A stretch of 64,000 nt of DNA. Origin: Actinokineospora diospyrosa (GTDB lineage: Bacteria; Actinomycetota; Actinomycetes; Mycobacteriales; Pseudonocardiaceae). The notes under the pieces were generated by a model. It saw only the letters and a program-made list of their open reading frames with translations, was not told the DNA's origin and searched no databases. The position numbers and the translations under genes are program-made. Below, one piece after another: positions 25,141 through 33,694 of this stretch. Each line of letters begins with the position of its first letter. Position 1 is the first letter of the stretch. The stretch covers positions 418,065-482,064 of the forward strand of contig NZ_JAMTCO010000009.1 of the NCBI RefSeq assembly GCF_024171925.1, in the 5' to 3' direction.

Positions 25141-28100
25141 ATGGACCCGCTGTTGCGAGCCTGGCCGGTGTTCCTGGTCCGCGCCCCGCTGGTGCCCGAG
25201 GCGGGCGGACCCGGTGTCGCCGACCAGGACGACCACCTCGGCGTGCTGCGCGCCGCCGTGGCCGACCCGGTGCTGACCGAGGCGATCACCCTGGCCAGCC
25301 CGACCCTGGGCGCGGTGCTCGCCAGGGTCGCCGCGGGCGGGGCGGCCGGGCTCAAGGCCAAGCAGGTGCGCCGGGCCGCGCTCTCGGTGCTGCGCTACGA
25401 CATCCGGACCCGGACCCGCCCGACCCCGTTCGGCCTGTTCGCCGGGGTGAGCGCGGGCGGCTTCGGCGCGCCGCAGGTGCTGCGCGGCTCGGCGCACCGG
25501 CACCGCACGCACGTCGACATGAGCTGGCTGGCCCGGGTCGTGCACCGCGCCGAGGCCGACCCCGGGGTGCTGGCCGGGCTGCGCGTGCGCGCCCACCAGG
25601 CCCTGGTCCACCGCGGCGACCGGGTGGTGCTGGAGACCCCGTCCGGGCTGGGCGCGGTGCCCGGGCAGACGACCCGCTCGTTCGTGTCCGCGCGCCGCTC
25701 CCCGGTCGTGGCCGCCGCGCTGGCGCTGGCCGCCACCCCGATCGCGGTCACCGACCTGGTGGCGGTCCTCGCCGAGCGGTTCGCCGGTGGCGCGGCCGCC
25801 CCGGCGGCGAAGCTGGTGCGCTCGCTGGTCGAGCAGGAGTTGCTGATCACCGACCTGCGCCCGCCGCTCGACGGCGGCGACCCGCTGCGCCACGTCCTGT
25901 CCCGGCTGCCCGAGGGCGACCTGCGCACCCGGCTGACCGAGCTGGACCGGTTGCGGGAGAAGTACGACGCCCTCGCCCCCGGTGAGGGAACCGCGGCGCT
26001 GGTCGAGCTGGTCGACGCGGCGCGGGAGGTCGAGCCGTTCGACACGCCGCTGCACGTCGACACCCGGGTGGACCTGCGGGTCACCGCGGCGGAGGCGGTG
26101 CGCGAGGAGGTCGAGCGGGCCGCGACCGTGCTGTGGCGGCTCTCGCCACCCCGGTTGGGCATGCGGCCGCTGCGCGGGTTCCACGGCCGTTTCCTGGAGC
26201 GCTACGGCGCCGACCGGCTGGTCCCGGTCCTGGAACTGCTGGACACCACCCGGTCCCTCGGCGCCCCGCCCGGCTACGAGTGGCCCCCGAGCGAGGCGGT
26301 GGCCGAGACCGCGGCCGAGCCGTCGAGCACCCGGCGCGATCGGGCGGTCAGCCGGTTGGTGCTGGACGCGTCGCGCACCGGGTCGCGCGAGGCCGTGCTG
26401 ACCGACGAGGTGCTCGCCGAACTCGCCCACGACGACGCCGATCCCGCGGATCTGCCCAACTCGTGCGAGCTCTACGTGCACGTGGTCGAGCGGGCCGATG
26501 GCGACTTCCGGGTCGTGCTCTCGCCCAGTCCCGGGTCCCACCACGCCGGGGCGACCACGGCCCGGTTCCACGACCTGCTCCCGCACTGGCCGCACGAGCC
26601 GCACCCGGTGCACGTCGAGGGGGCGGTTCTCGCGGACTTGGCCTTCACGCCGCGGTCCGGTCGCGCGGCCAACCTCGCGCACACGCCGCCGACGACCGGG
26701 CGGCGCATCGCGGTCGGGCTGCCGGACGCCCCTGGCGTGGAGGAGATCCCGCTGGCCGAGGTCGCCGTCGGCGCGACGCTGGAGCGCCTCTACGCGGTGC
26801 ACGTGCCGACCGGCCGCGAGCTCGTCCCCGTGCTGCCGAACATGGTCAGCCCCGCCGTCCAGGCGCCCAACGCCATCCGCCTGCTGTTCGAGCTCGGGAT
26901 GGAGGGGCAGCGGCTGTGGGAGCCGTGGAACTGGGGGCCGATGGCGAACGCGCCCTTCCTGCCCCGGGTCCGCTACGGCCGGTCCATCCTCGCGCCCGCC
27001 ACCTGGCGGCTGGACGAGCTGCGCGGCCACGACGACGAAGCCGACTTCGACGCGGGCCTGGCGCGGTGGCGCGAGCAGTGGGCCGTGCCCGACCGGGTGC
27101 TGCTCGTCAGCACCGACCAGCGGCTGCTGGTCCACCTGGACAACCGGTGGCACCGGCGGTTGCTGCGCGACGAACTGCGCCGCGACCCCGACCTCATCGC
27201 CCAGGAGGTCGCCGGTGGCGACGAGACCGTCGGCGACGGCCACACCCGCGAGCTCGTCGTCGCCCTGGTCCCGCGACCGCACCGGGCACGGCCGCCGCAC
27301 GTCGCGCACGTCGTCGACCGCCCCGCGCGCTCACCGCTGGCGGGGGACTGGCTGTACCTGCTGGTCCACGGTTCCCGGCAGGGGCAGGACGACCTGCTGC
27401 GCGACGAGGTGCCCGCGCTCGTGCGACTCGCCGCCGACACGGGCGCCGACCGGTGGTTCTTCATCCGCTACACCGACGCCGACGGCCACCACCTGCGGCT
27501 GCGGTTCCACGGCGACCCCGCCCTGCTGTGGTCGCGTCTGCTGCCCGCGGCGAGCGCTCTGCTGGCGCGGTGGCAGGAAGACGGGCTCGTGGGCGCGCAC
27601 CGGGTGCAGCCGTATGAGCCGGAACTGGAGCGCTACGGGGGTATCGACGCGCTTGAGGCGGCGGAACGCGTCTTCTGCGAGGACAGCGCCGCGGCCATCG
27701 CGTTGCTGCGGTTGGCCAAGAGCTCCCCGTTCTCGTTGGACGCCTTGGGGGCGATCTCGGTCGCGTCGTTGGCGCACGCCTTCGGGCACCCGCCGCCGGG
27801 GACGCCGTGGATCACCCCCACCGGGGAGGCGGCCGAGTCCTGGCTGACGATCACCGGCACCCGGCGCGACCTGCCGCAGGCCTACCGCGCCGACCCGGCC
27901 CGTTGGCAGGGGTGGATCGACCCGGCGGCCGGGTGGCCGGGGCTGGGCGCCGATGGCGCGCCCGTGCTCGCCGCGCTCGCGGCTCGGGACGCGGCGGTGC
28001 GCGACTACGCACGGCTGGTCGCCGATCTGATCGCCGAGGGGCGCAGCGCCGCACCGTTGGCGCGCGTGGTCGGCAGCCTGCTGCACATGACGTGCAACCG

Positions 28101-28197
28101 GCTCCTCGGCGGCTCGTCCGAGCGCGAGCGGGCCGTGCTGGGCATCGCCAGGGGAGCGGTGCAGGACAACGGGAACAGGCGGAGGCACCGAGCATGA
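25141..28197 (+). CDS. lanB: Class I lanthipeptide dehydratase LanB
   Basis: A 1018-residue full-length LanB. The N-terminal glutamylation domain (about residues 40-690) has IRTRTRPTPFGLFAGVSAGG, the RxRPTPFG(L/F)F signature, and later PNMVSPAVQAPNAIRLLFELG and FLPRVRYGRSILAPATWRL. The C-terminal elimination domain (about 733-1000, SpaB_C type) starts GDWLYLLVHGSRQGQDDLL and includes WFFIRYTDADGHHLRLRFHG. LanB uses glutamyl-tRNA to activate Ser and Thr of the precursor and then eliminates glutamate to form Dha and Dhb. It follows the attenuator hairpin, and its stop overlaps the lanC start (ATGA). Confidence 0.95.
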   Translation: MDPLLRAWPVFLVRAPLVPEAGGPGVADQDDHLGVLRAAVADPVLTEAITLASPTLGAVLARVAAGGAAGLKAKQVRRAALSVLRYDIRTRTRPTPFGLFAGVSAGGFGAPQVLRGSAHRHRTHVDMSWLARVVHRAEADPGVLAGLRVRAHQALVHRGDRVVLETPSGLGAVPGQTTRSFVSARRSPVVAAALALAATPIAVTDLVAVLAERFAGGAAAPAAKLVRSLVEQELLITDLRPPLDGGDPLRHVLSRLPEGDLRTRLTELDRLREKYDALAPGEGTAALVELVDAAREVEPFDTPLHVDTRVDLRVTAAEAVREEVERAATVLWRLSPPRLGMRPLRGFHGRFLERYGADRLVPVLELLDTTRSLGAPPGYEWPPSEAVAETAAEPSSTRRDRAVSRLVLDASRTGSREAVLTDEVLAELAHDDADPADLPNSCELYVHVVERADGDFRVVLSPSPGSHHAGATTARFHDLLPHWPHEPHPVHVEGAVLADLAFTPRSGRAANLAHTPPTTGRRIAVGLPDAPGVEEIPLAEVAVGATLERLYAVHVPTGRELVPVLPNMVSPAVQAPNAIRLLFELGMEGQRLWEPWNWGPMANAPFLPRVRYGRSILAPATWRLDELRGHDDEADFDAGLARWREQWAVPDRVLLVSTDQRLLVHLDNRWHRRLLRDELRRDPDLIAQEVAGGDETVGDGHTRELVVALVPRPHRARPPHVAHVVDRPARSPLAGDWLYLLVHGSRQGQDDLLRDEVPALVRLAADTGADRWFFIRYTDADGHHLRLRFHGDPALLWSRLLPAASALLARWQEDGLVGAHRVQPYEPELERYGGIDALEAAERVFCEDSAAAIALLRLAKSSPFSLDALGAISVASLAHAFGHPPPGTPWITPTGEAAESWLTITGTRRDLPQAYRADPARWQGWIDPAAGWPGLGADGAPVLAALAARDAAVRDYARLVADLIAEGRSAAPLARVVGSLLHMTCNRLLGGSSERERAVLGIARGAVQDNGNRRRHRA

Positions 28198-29507
28198 CCG
28201 GCGCAGCGCAACGACTGTCCACAGCGGAGGCGGTGGCGCTGGTGGCGCACCGGCTGGCCGACCCGGACGCGGTCGCCGCGATCGCCGACCGCCCGGACAA
28301 CGTGGAGCCGATCTACGGCGCGTCCCAGTGGGGGCCGCTGACCCTGGCCAACGGCCTGCCCGGCATCGCGTTGCTGTACGCCGAACTGGCCGCCACCGAC
28401 GACCGCTGGTCCGCGGTCGCGCACCGGCAGGTCAGCCGGGCCGCCGAGCTGATGTCGTCGCAGGCCGCCAACGGGCTCTACGCCGGACCCGCCGCGTTGC
28501 TGGCCGCTGTCCTCCGACTGCAACCGCACTACGCGACTTTGCGCCGCAAGCTGATCGCGTGGGTGGCCGACGACCAGCGGACCCGACTGGAGGCGTGCGC
28601 GGCGCGCCGGGACCTGGGCGTGTCCTGGGCGCACTATGACGTCGTCAACGGGCTTTCCGGTACTGCCCGGTTGTTGCTCGACGCCGGTCCTTCGGTGCAT
28701 GGGGTCGTCGAGGATACCTTGCGGTACCTGGTAACCCTGTGCGAACCGATCACTGTGGACGGTGTGCGCGTGCCCGGGTGGTGGGTGCCCGCCGAGCTGC
28801 AGCCGGTCGCGCGGGACGCGGAGCAGTACCCGCGCGGGGACTTCAACCTCGGCCTGGCACACGGCATCGCGGGCCCCCTGGCACTGTTCGCCGCCGCGCT
28901 CGACCGCGGCCACGAGGTACCACGCCAGCGCGACGCCATGCGCCGGATCGCCACCTGGCTGCTCGACCGACGCAAGCACGACACGGCTGGCGTCTACTGG
29001 CCGTGCAGGCTCTCCTGGGACGAGGAGACACACCCGGGACCTGAGCCGGTCTTCACCCGCGCAGCCTGGTGCTACGGCGCCCCTGGTGTTGTCTCCGCAG
29101 TGCACCAAACGGGCCTCGCCCTCGGCGAATCGCAGTGGTGCGCCGCCGCCGTCGAGGGCCTACGGACCACTGTGGACCGTCCAGAGAACGAGTGGAACCT
29201 CGACGGCCCAACGGTATGCCACGGCTACGCGGGCCTACTCCAAATCGTGCGCCGAGTCGGCACAACCTCCGGCGACCCCGCACTACTCGCCGCCATCCCC
29301 GGTCTGGTCGACCGCACCCTCAGCTACGCCACCCCCGACGCACCGTTCGTGTTCCCCCACCTCGTGCCGGACTCACCCCTGGGCAGACACGCCGGCACCG
29401 GCTACCGCCGCCTCAACGTCGCCGGAATGCTCGAAGGCGCCGCCGGGGTCGCCTGTGCCCTGCTGCCCTCAGCCGGGGCCTGGGACACCGCCCTGATGCT
29501 GGCCTGA
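28194..29507 (+). CDS. lanC: Lanthionine synthetase cyclase LanC
   Basis: A 437-residue protein of the LanC alpha/alpha-toroid family. It starts ATG 28194, overlapping the lanB stop. Repeated GLPGIALLYAEL, NGLSGTARLLL, GLAHGIAGPLALF, YGAPGVVSA and CHGYAGLLQI motifs mark the seven helical repeats. The zinc ligands are visible as Cys in AAWCYGAPGV (about residue 293) and the Cys-His pair in TVCHGYAGL (about 341). It catalyses addition of Cys thiols to dehydro-residues, closing the lanthionine and methyl-lanthionine rings. It is cytoplasmic and probably complexed with LanB. Confidence 0.95.
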   Translation: MTGAAQRLSTAEAVALVAHRLADPDAVAAIADRPDNVEPIYGASQWGPLTLANGLPGIALLYAELAATDDRWSAVAHRQVSRAAELMSSQAANGLYAGPAALLAAVLRLQPHYATLRRKLIAWVADDQRTRLEACAARRDLGVSWAHYDVVNGLSGTARLLLDAGPSVHGVVEDTLRYLVTLCEPITVDGVRVPGWWVPAELQPVARDAEQYPRGDFNLGLAHGIAGPLALFAAALDRGHEVPRQRDAMRRIATWLLDRRKHDTAGVYWPCRLSWDEETHPGPEPVFTRAAWCYGAPGVVSAVHQTGLALGESQWCAAAVEGLRTTVDRPENEWNLDGPTVCHGYAGLLQIVRRVGTTSGDPALLAAIPGLVDRTLSYATPDAPFVFPHLVPDSPLGRHAGTGYRRLNVAGMLEGAAGVACALLPSAGAWDTALMLA

Positions 29508-29517
29508 GGAGAACACC

Positions 29518-30153
29518 ATGCCCACCCCACCCGCCCAGCCCACCCACCCCAACCCGCCACCCACCCACTCCAGCCCACCCGCCCAGCCCGCGCACGCAAA
29601 CCCGCCCACCCATCCAAGTCCGCTCACCCCGCCCCGCAAGCTCCTGCTGGGCGTCAGCGGGTCGGTTGCTGCGCTTGGGTTGCCCGGTTACCTGTATGCG
29701 TTCCGGGCCGCGGGCGTCAGCGAGATCATCGCTGTGGTCACCACCTCCGCCCTGCAGTTCTTGCCGGTGACTGGGTTGGCGGCGTTGTGCGACCGGGTTT
29801 GCACCGACGGCGACTCGTCGCTCGGCCATGTTGCGCTGGCTCGGTGGGCTGAGCACACGCTGGTGCTCCCGGCCACCGCGCACCTGCTCGGCTGCCTGGC
29901 CAACGGGTTGGCCCCCAGCCTGCTGGCGACCACCCTGCTCGCGGTGGACGGCCCGGTCACCCTCGCCCCCGCGATGAACGCGGCGATGTGGCGGCGGCCC
30001 GCCGTGCGGCGCAACGTCGCTACCCTGCGCGCCGATGGCCACCAGGTCATCGACCCGGTTCCGGGCGCGGTCTACGAGGTCGCCAGCCGCGCCGTGGTGG
30101 CGGGCATAGCGGTGCCGCCGCCCGCGGTTGTGCTTGAGCGGATCAGCGCGTGA
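29518..30153 (+). CDS. lanD: HFCD flavoprotein decarboxylase LanD (AviCys formation)
   Basis: A 211-residue protein. After residue 40 it is a typical EpiD/MibD-like flavoprotein: KLLLGVSGSVAALG (flavin phosphate loop), the catalytic-His region SSLGHVALARWAE, LVLPATAH and LAPAMNAAMWRRPAV (PxMNxxMW). It oxidatively decarboxylates the C-terminal Cys of the precursor to an enethiol that becomes S-aminovinyl-cysteine, matching the CC end of LanA. The first 40 residues are odd: a Pro/His/Thr-rich low-complexity extension encoded by CCCACCC-like repeats with no homology to LanD enzymes. GGAGAAC upstream and the absence of an internal start support it as translated. The stop overlaps the next start (GTGA). 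Confidence 0.92.
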   Translation: MPTPPAQPTHPNPPPTHSSPPAQPAHANPPTHPSPLTPPRKLLLGVSGSVAALGLPGYLYAFRAAGVSEIIAVVTTSALQFLPVTGLAALCDRVCTDGDSSLGHVALARWAEHTLVLPATAHLLGCLANGLAPSLLATTLLAVDGPVTLAPAMNAAMWRRPAVRRNVATLRADGHQVIDPVPGAVYEVASRAVVAGIAVPPPAVVLERISA

Positions 30154-31064
30154 ACGCCGCGTTTGACGTGCGTGACATCGTGGTCCGCTACGGGCGGCGC
30201 ACCGCGGTTGACGGGGTGTCGCTGAGCGCCGCGCCCGGCACGATCGTCGCCCTGCTGGGCCCGAACGGGGCGGGCAAGTCGACGCTGCTGCGCGCGGTGT
30301 CCACCGCCGTGCCGCCCGACGAGGGGCGGATCGAGGTGTTCGGCCACGACGTCGCCCGCGACCCGGTCGCCGCGCGCGCCCGGATCGGGGTGGTGTTCCA
30401 GGAGCGCACCCTCGACCCCGACCTGTCGGTGTGGCGCAACCTGTGGTTCCACGCCCGGCTGTTCGGCCTGAGCAGACCGCGCGCGCGGGCCAGGATCGAC
30501 GAGGTGCTCGAGCGGTTCGGGCTCGCCGACCGGCGCGAGGACACCGTCGCGCAGTTGTCCGGCGGGCTCGCCAGGCGCCTGGAGATCGCCAGGGCGCTGG
30601 TGCACCGGCCGGGCCTGGTCGTGCTGGACGAGCCGACCACCGGCCTGGACCCCGACGCGCGCCGCGACGTCTGGGCCGACCTGCGGCGCCTGCGCGACGA
30701 GCACCGGGTCAGCGTCCTCTACGCGACGCACTACCTCGGCGAGGCGGAGCTGGCCGACCACATCGCGATCATCCACAATGGAGTCGTCGTGCGCCGAGGA
30801 TCGCCTGCAGAGCTCAAGAGCGGGTTAGCTGCCTCGGCCCTTCGACTATCCACTGAAGACGATGCGAGCGCGGCGCGACAGCTGTCCTCGGCCGGGTTCG
30901 ACGCGCGGGTGTCGGTCGAGGGCGTGTCGGTGCGCTGCGCCCGACCGGAGAGCCACGTCGCCGAGGTCGTGCGCGCGGTGTCTGTCGCGGTTCGCGAGGT
31001 GGCCGTCGTGGCGCCCTCGCTCGACGACGTCTACTTCGCCACCACCGAGGGGAGTTCGACGTGA
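30150..31064 (+). CDS. Lanthipeptide exporter ABC ATPase (MibT/PspT-like, DrrA type)
   Basis: A 304-residue ATPase with Walker A GPNGAGKST, Q-loop VVFQERTLDPDLS, signature LSGGLARRLEIARAL, Walker B LVVLDEPTTGLDP and switch His in ATHYLGEAE. It is of the DrrA daunorubicin-exporter type, including the C-terminal domain with a VAPSLDDVYF motif. It starts at GTG 30150 inside the lanD stop, and its own end overlaps the permease start. It should power export of the modified peptide. No dedicated leader protease domain is present, so leader removal must happen elsewhere. Confidence 0.9.
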   Translation: MNAAFDVRDIVVRYGRRTAVDGVSLSAAPGTIVALLGPNGAGKSTLLRAVSTAVPPDEGRIEVFGHDVARDPVAARARIGVVFQERTLDPDLSVWRNLWFHARLFGLSRPRARARIDEVLERFGLADRREDTVAQLSGGLARRLEIARALVHRPGLVVLDEPTTGLDPDARRDVWADLRRLRDEHRVSVLYATHYLGEAELADHIAIIHNGVVVRRGSPAELKSGLAASALRLSTEDDASAARQLSSAGFDARVSVEGVSVRCARPESHVAEVVRAVSVAVREVAVVAPSLDDVYFATTEGSST

Positions 31065-31825
31065 GCGGCACCGCCATCGCCGACGTGGGCCGGGCACTGG
31101 GCGTGGTCGCCGCCCGCGACCTGCACCGGCAGGCCCGCCACCCCGGAGTGCTCGTCGCGCAGGGCGTGCAGGTGCTGTTCTTCCTGCTGGTCTACGCGAT
31201 CGGGTTCGACGGGATGATCGGCTCGGTCGACGGGCTGCCGTTCAGCGCGTACGTCTACCCCGGCATCGTCGCCATCCAGGTGGTGACCCTCGGGGTGAGT
31301 TCCGGGCTGACCTACGCCTTCGACCGCGAGTACGGGATGCTGCGGGAGATGCTCGTGGCGCCGGTTCCCCGGCTGTGCCTGCCGTTGGGCAAGGTCGTGG
31401 CGACGGCGGTCCTGGCCGGTGGGCAGGCCGCGGTGATGCTGGCCTTCGCCCCGTTGCTCGGGTTGCCGCTGAGCCTCGTCGGTTACCTCGGCGGGGTGCT
31501 GGCGTTCGCGGTCGTCTGCGTGGTGTTCGGCTTGGCGGGTGTGCTCCTGGCGACGCTCGTCCCCCAGGTGCAGACGCTGCAGTCGGTGGTGCAGATGGCG
31601 ATGTACCCGCTGTTGTTCCTCTCCGGTTCGGTGTTCCGCCCGGACGCCGGGCCGGGGTGGCTGTCCGCGGTCATGCGTATCAACCCGATGACCTACGCGA
31701 CGGACGCGATCCGGCACCTGCTGATCCCCGGGCACGGCGCGTTCCCGCTGTGGTTGGACCTCGTGGTGCTCGCCGGGCTCACCGCGGTGCTGGCCACCGT
31801 GCTGCGCTGGAAGGTGGGCCGGTGA
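31061..31825 (+). CDS. Lanthipeptide exporter ABC permease (MibU/PspU-like, DrrB type)
   Basis: A 254-residue ABC-2 permease with six helices. Landmarks are RDLHRQARHPGVLVAQGVQVLFFLLVY, FDREYGMLREMLVAPVPRLCLPLGKVV (the conserved cytoplasmic EFE-like loop of DrrB proteins) and MRINPMTYATDAIRHLLIPG before the last helix. It starts at GTG 31061, overlapping the ATPase stop, and its stop overlaps the V-type gene. It works with the preceding ATPase as the exporter of the lanthipeptide. Confidence 0.9.
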   Translation: MSGTAIADVGRALGVVAARDLHRQARHPGVLVAQGVQVLFFLLVYAIGFDGMIGSVDGLPFSAYVYPGIVAIQVVTLGVSSGLTYAFDREYGMLREMLVAPVPRLCLPLGKVVATAVLAGGQAAVMLAFAPLLGLPLSLVGYLGGVLAFAVVCVVFGLAGVLLATLVPQVQTLQSVVQMAMYPLLFLSGSVFRPDAGPGWLSAVMRINPMTYATDAIRHLLIPGHGAFPLWLDLVVLAGLTAVLATVLRWKVGR

Positions 31826-32907
31826 AGCAGATCGATTGGCTGACCGACAACCTGGCCTGGTTCGACCCGGCCGTGTGGGACGAGTTCCTGCCCGCCCGGC
31901 CGTTCCCCGGCGGCCCGCTGTTGGAGCTGCTCCTGCTGTGCGACACCGTCGACTGTGGACCGTTGACCGGTCGCGCCCTGGAACTCGCCGACCGGATCAC
32001 CGCGACCGACCGGTTCCGGGCGGGTTTGTACCGCGGTGACGCTCTGTTCACCTACCACGTGTGGCTGCTGGCGCTGATGGGCCGCCTCGGTGCGCCGTCC
32101 CCGTTGCTCGGCTCGGCCCAGGCACTGCTGCACGCGGGTATCCGACCACCGCTGGACGGGGTCGCGGCCCTGGAAGCGCGCTACGCCAACGACCTGGCCG
32201 GGTTACGCAGCCCGCACCTGCCGCCGCTCGGGCACCTGTACCGGCGCTGGCGGGAGGGCCAACACCTCGACCCGTTGCGGATGGTCGGCCCCGAGTGCTA
32301 CGCCCTGACCCACGCGGTGTTCTACGTGACCGGGTTCGGCCGCGTCCCGTTGCCGCCAGATGCCGAACTCGACCGCACCGCGCGGTTGCTCGCGGCTGCC
32401 CATCTCGCCACCGGCGACCACGACCTCGGCGCGGAGCTGTTCCACACGGCGTTGCTGGCGGGCGGCCCGGCCGGGCTCGCCCCCGCGCACCACAGGTTGA
32501 CGCGCGCCGTCGACCCGGATGGATATGTCGCGGGTCCGCTGCACAACCCCTCGATCCTCGCCAAGCTCACCGGCCGCAAGACCCAGGCATACCGGTTCGG
32601 CACCGGCTACCACACCACCCTCGTCACCGCGCTCGCCCTGGCCGCATGGCCCGCGCATCCGCCAACCGGCAGGGCCGTCGACGAGCTGTCCACCGCTCTC
32701 GTCCTCGCTGTGCGCGATCGCGATCTCTCCCGCACCGCGAGCCTGCTGCTCACCGCGGCCGCGGCGAACAAGAACGACCCGACGATCGTCGCGGCCACAA
32801 CGTACCTGCGGTCGCAGCGCCAACCGGACGGTTCCTTCGGGATCCCGGCCGATCCCGACCTCACCGCCACCTGCGTGGCCGCCTTGGCGGCCGTGCACCG
32901 GAACTGA
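31822..32907 (+). CDS. Cluster-conserved protein with alpha/alpha-toroid features (MibV/PspV-like position)
   Basis: A 361-residue soluble protein from GTG 31822, coupled to the permease stop. It has helix-rich repeats such as FTYHVWLLALMGRLGAP, YALTHAVFYVTGFG, TGYHTTLVTALALAAWP and, near the end, YLRSQRQPDGSFGIPADPDLTATCVAALAAV, which resembles the QW-type repeats of prenyltransferase/terpenoid cyclase toroids. The catalytic DxDD or metal motifs of those enzymes are not evident. It is the last gene of the biosynthetic operon, where microbisporicin and planosporicin clusters carry the V gene of unknown function. It could help maturation or delivery; no reaction can be assigned. Confidence 0.72.
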   Translation: MKQIDWLTDNLAWFDPAVWDEFLPARPFPGGPLLELLLLCDTVDCGPLTGRALELADRITATDRFRAGLYRGDALFTYHVWLLALMGRLGAPSPLLGSAQALLHAGIRPPLDGVAALEARYANDLAGLRSPHLPPLGHLYRRWREGQHLDPLRMVGPECYALTHAVFYVTGFGRVPLPPDAELDRTARLLAAAHLATGDHDLGAELFHTALLAGGPAGLAPAHHRLTRAVDPDGYVAGPLHNPSILAKLTGRKTQAYRFGTGYHTTLVTALALAAWPAHPPTGRAVDELSTALVLAVRDRDLSRTASLLLTAAAANKNDPTIVAATTYLRSQRQPDGSFGIPADPDLTATCVAALAAVHRN

Positions 32908-33694
32908 CGCACGTCCGCCCGAGGCGGCAAGTCGGGATCCGCAACCCCAGTCGGGGTCGGTAGGGGTGGTCCGCACACCCCGTACCGGAGCTTGACCACT
33001 TGGGACACGACCGTCTACGCGCGCGGGCGCGCAGTGATCATGTTGACCCCCAAGGGGATCTGCGACCGGACCGCCAGGCGCCACTGTGGTCCACCGGGTC
33101 GCGTGAGCCCTCTCGACCAGCCAACACCACCGGTGGTCCGACCAAAATAGAGCAAACAGCCTTAACCGCTAGGCGGTTCGCCCCCACCCCCGCGCGCCGT
33201 TCGACCGCGCGTTGCCCATGTGGGCAACCCAAACCTGCCCCATGGGGCGATCCATCGGATCGGTCGTTGACGCCCGACACGCCTCGGGCCATGCTGGGAA
33301 ACAGCGGGTTAACCGATCTTCGGGGGGCAAGATCAGGCATTGTCGCGCTTTTTCGGTCAGTTGATATCTTTCTCTGTTCCGGACTGCCGCGCGTGCGGTG
33401 ACGCGGGTGGATCGAATTCGGCGGTACCGCGATCGCGGGAACGCGCCGTCATCGTCTGACAACAACGAGACCTAGGTTCCGGGCGCCCCGGTGTGCCGCG
33501 TCCAGCGGCCCGGTGCGCACGGAACCCTCTGGTGGGCGCCGTGACCCTGGGCAGACGGGGCGGCGGCCGCGGTCCTCGGCGACCCCTGCTGGGATCACCG
33601 GGGTGTGGATGTCCGGCGCGCGCCGAGACATCCGGTTCGCCGTGCCGGTCGGCCGGTCGGGAAAAGGGAACAACGCACAGGAGGATGATTTCCC
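32908..33694. other. Intergenic boundary between the two biosynthetic clusters
   Basis: 787 bases without a convincing gene; the longest open frame (33000-33401) has neither codon bias nor a start signal. It contains two short stem-loops just after the V-type gene (CCGCC/GGCGG and ACCCC/GGGGT, 32914-32957) that may terminate the lanthipeptide operon. There is also an inverted repeat GATCTT-N8-AAGATC (33315-33334). A locally AT-rich stretch with TTGTCG, 17 bases, GATATC (33340-33368) could be the promoter of the NRPS-PKS operon, though the long leader and weak -10 make this uncertain. Confidence 0.5.

Noticed and set aside
24994..27309. 771-residue antisense frame over lanA and lanB
   Set aside because: It would cover the lanA-lanB hairpin and has no recognisable protein features; the plus strand is unambiguous LanB.
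28216..28230. CTGTCCACAGCGG at the start of lanC as a DnaA box
   Set aside because: It lies in coding sequence and has no partner box; likely a codon-driven match.
33000..33401. 133-residue open frame in the gap between the two clusters
   Set aside because: No ribosome binding site, no codon bias and no motif; more likely control and terminator sequence.
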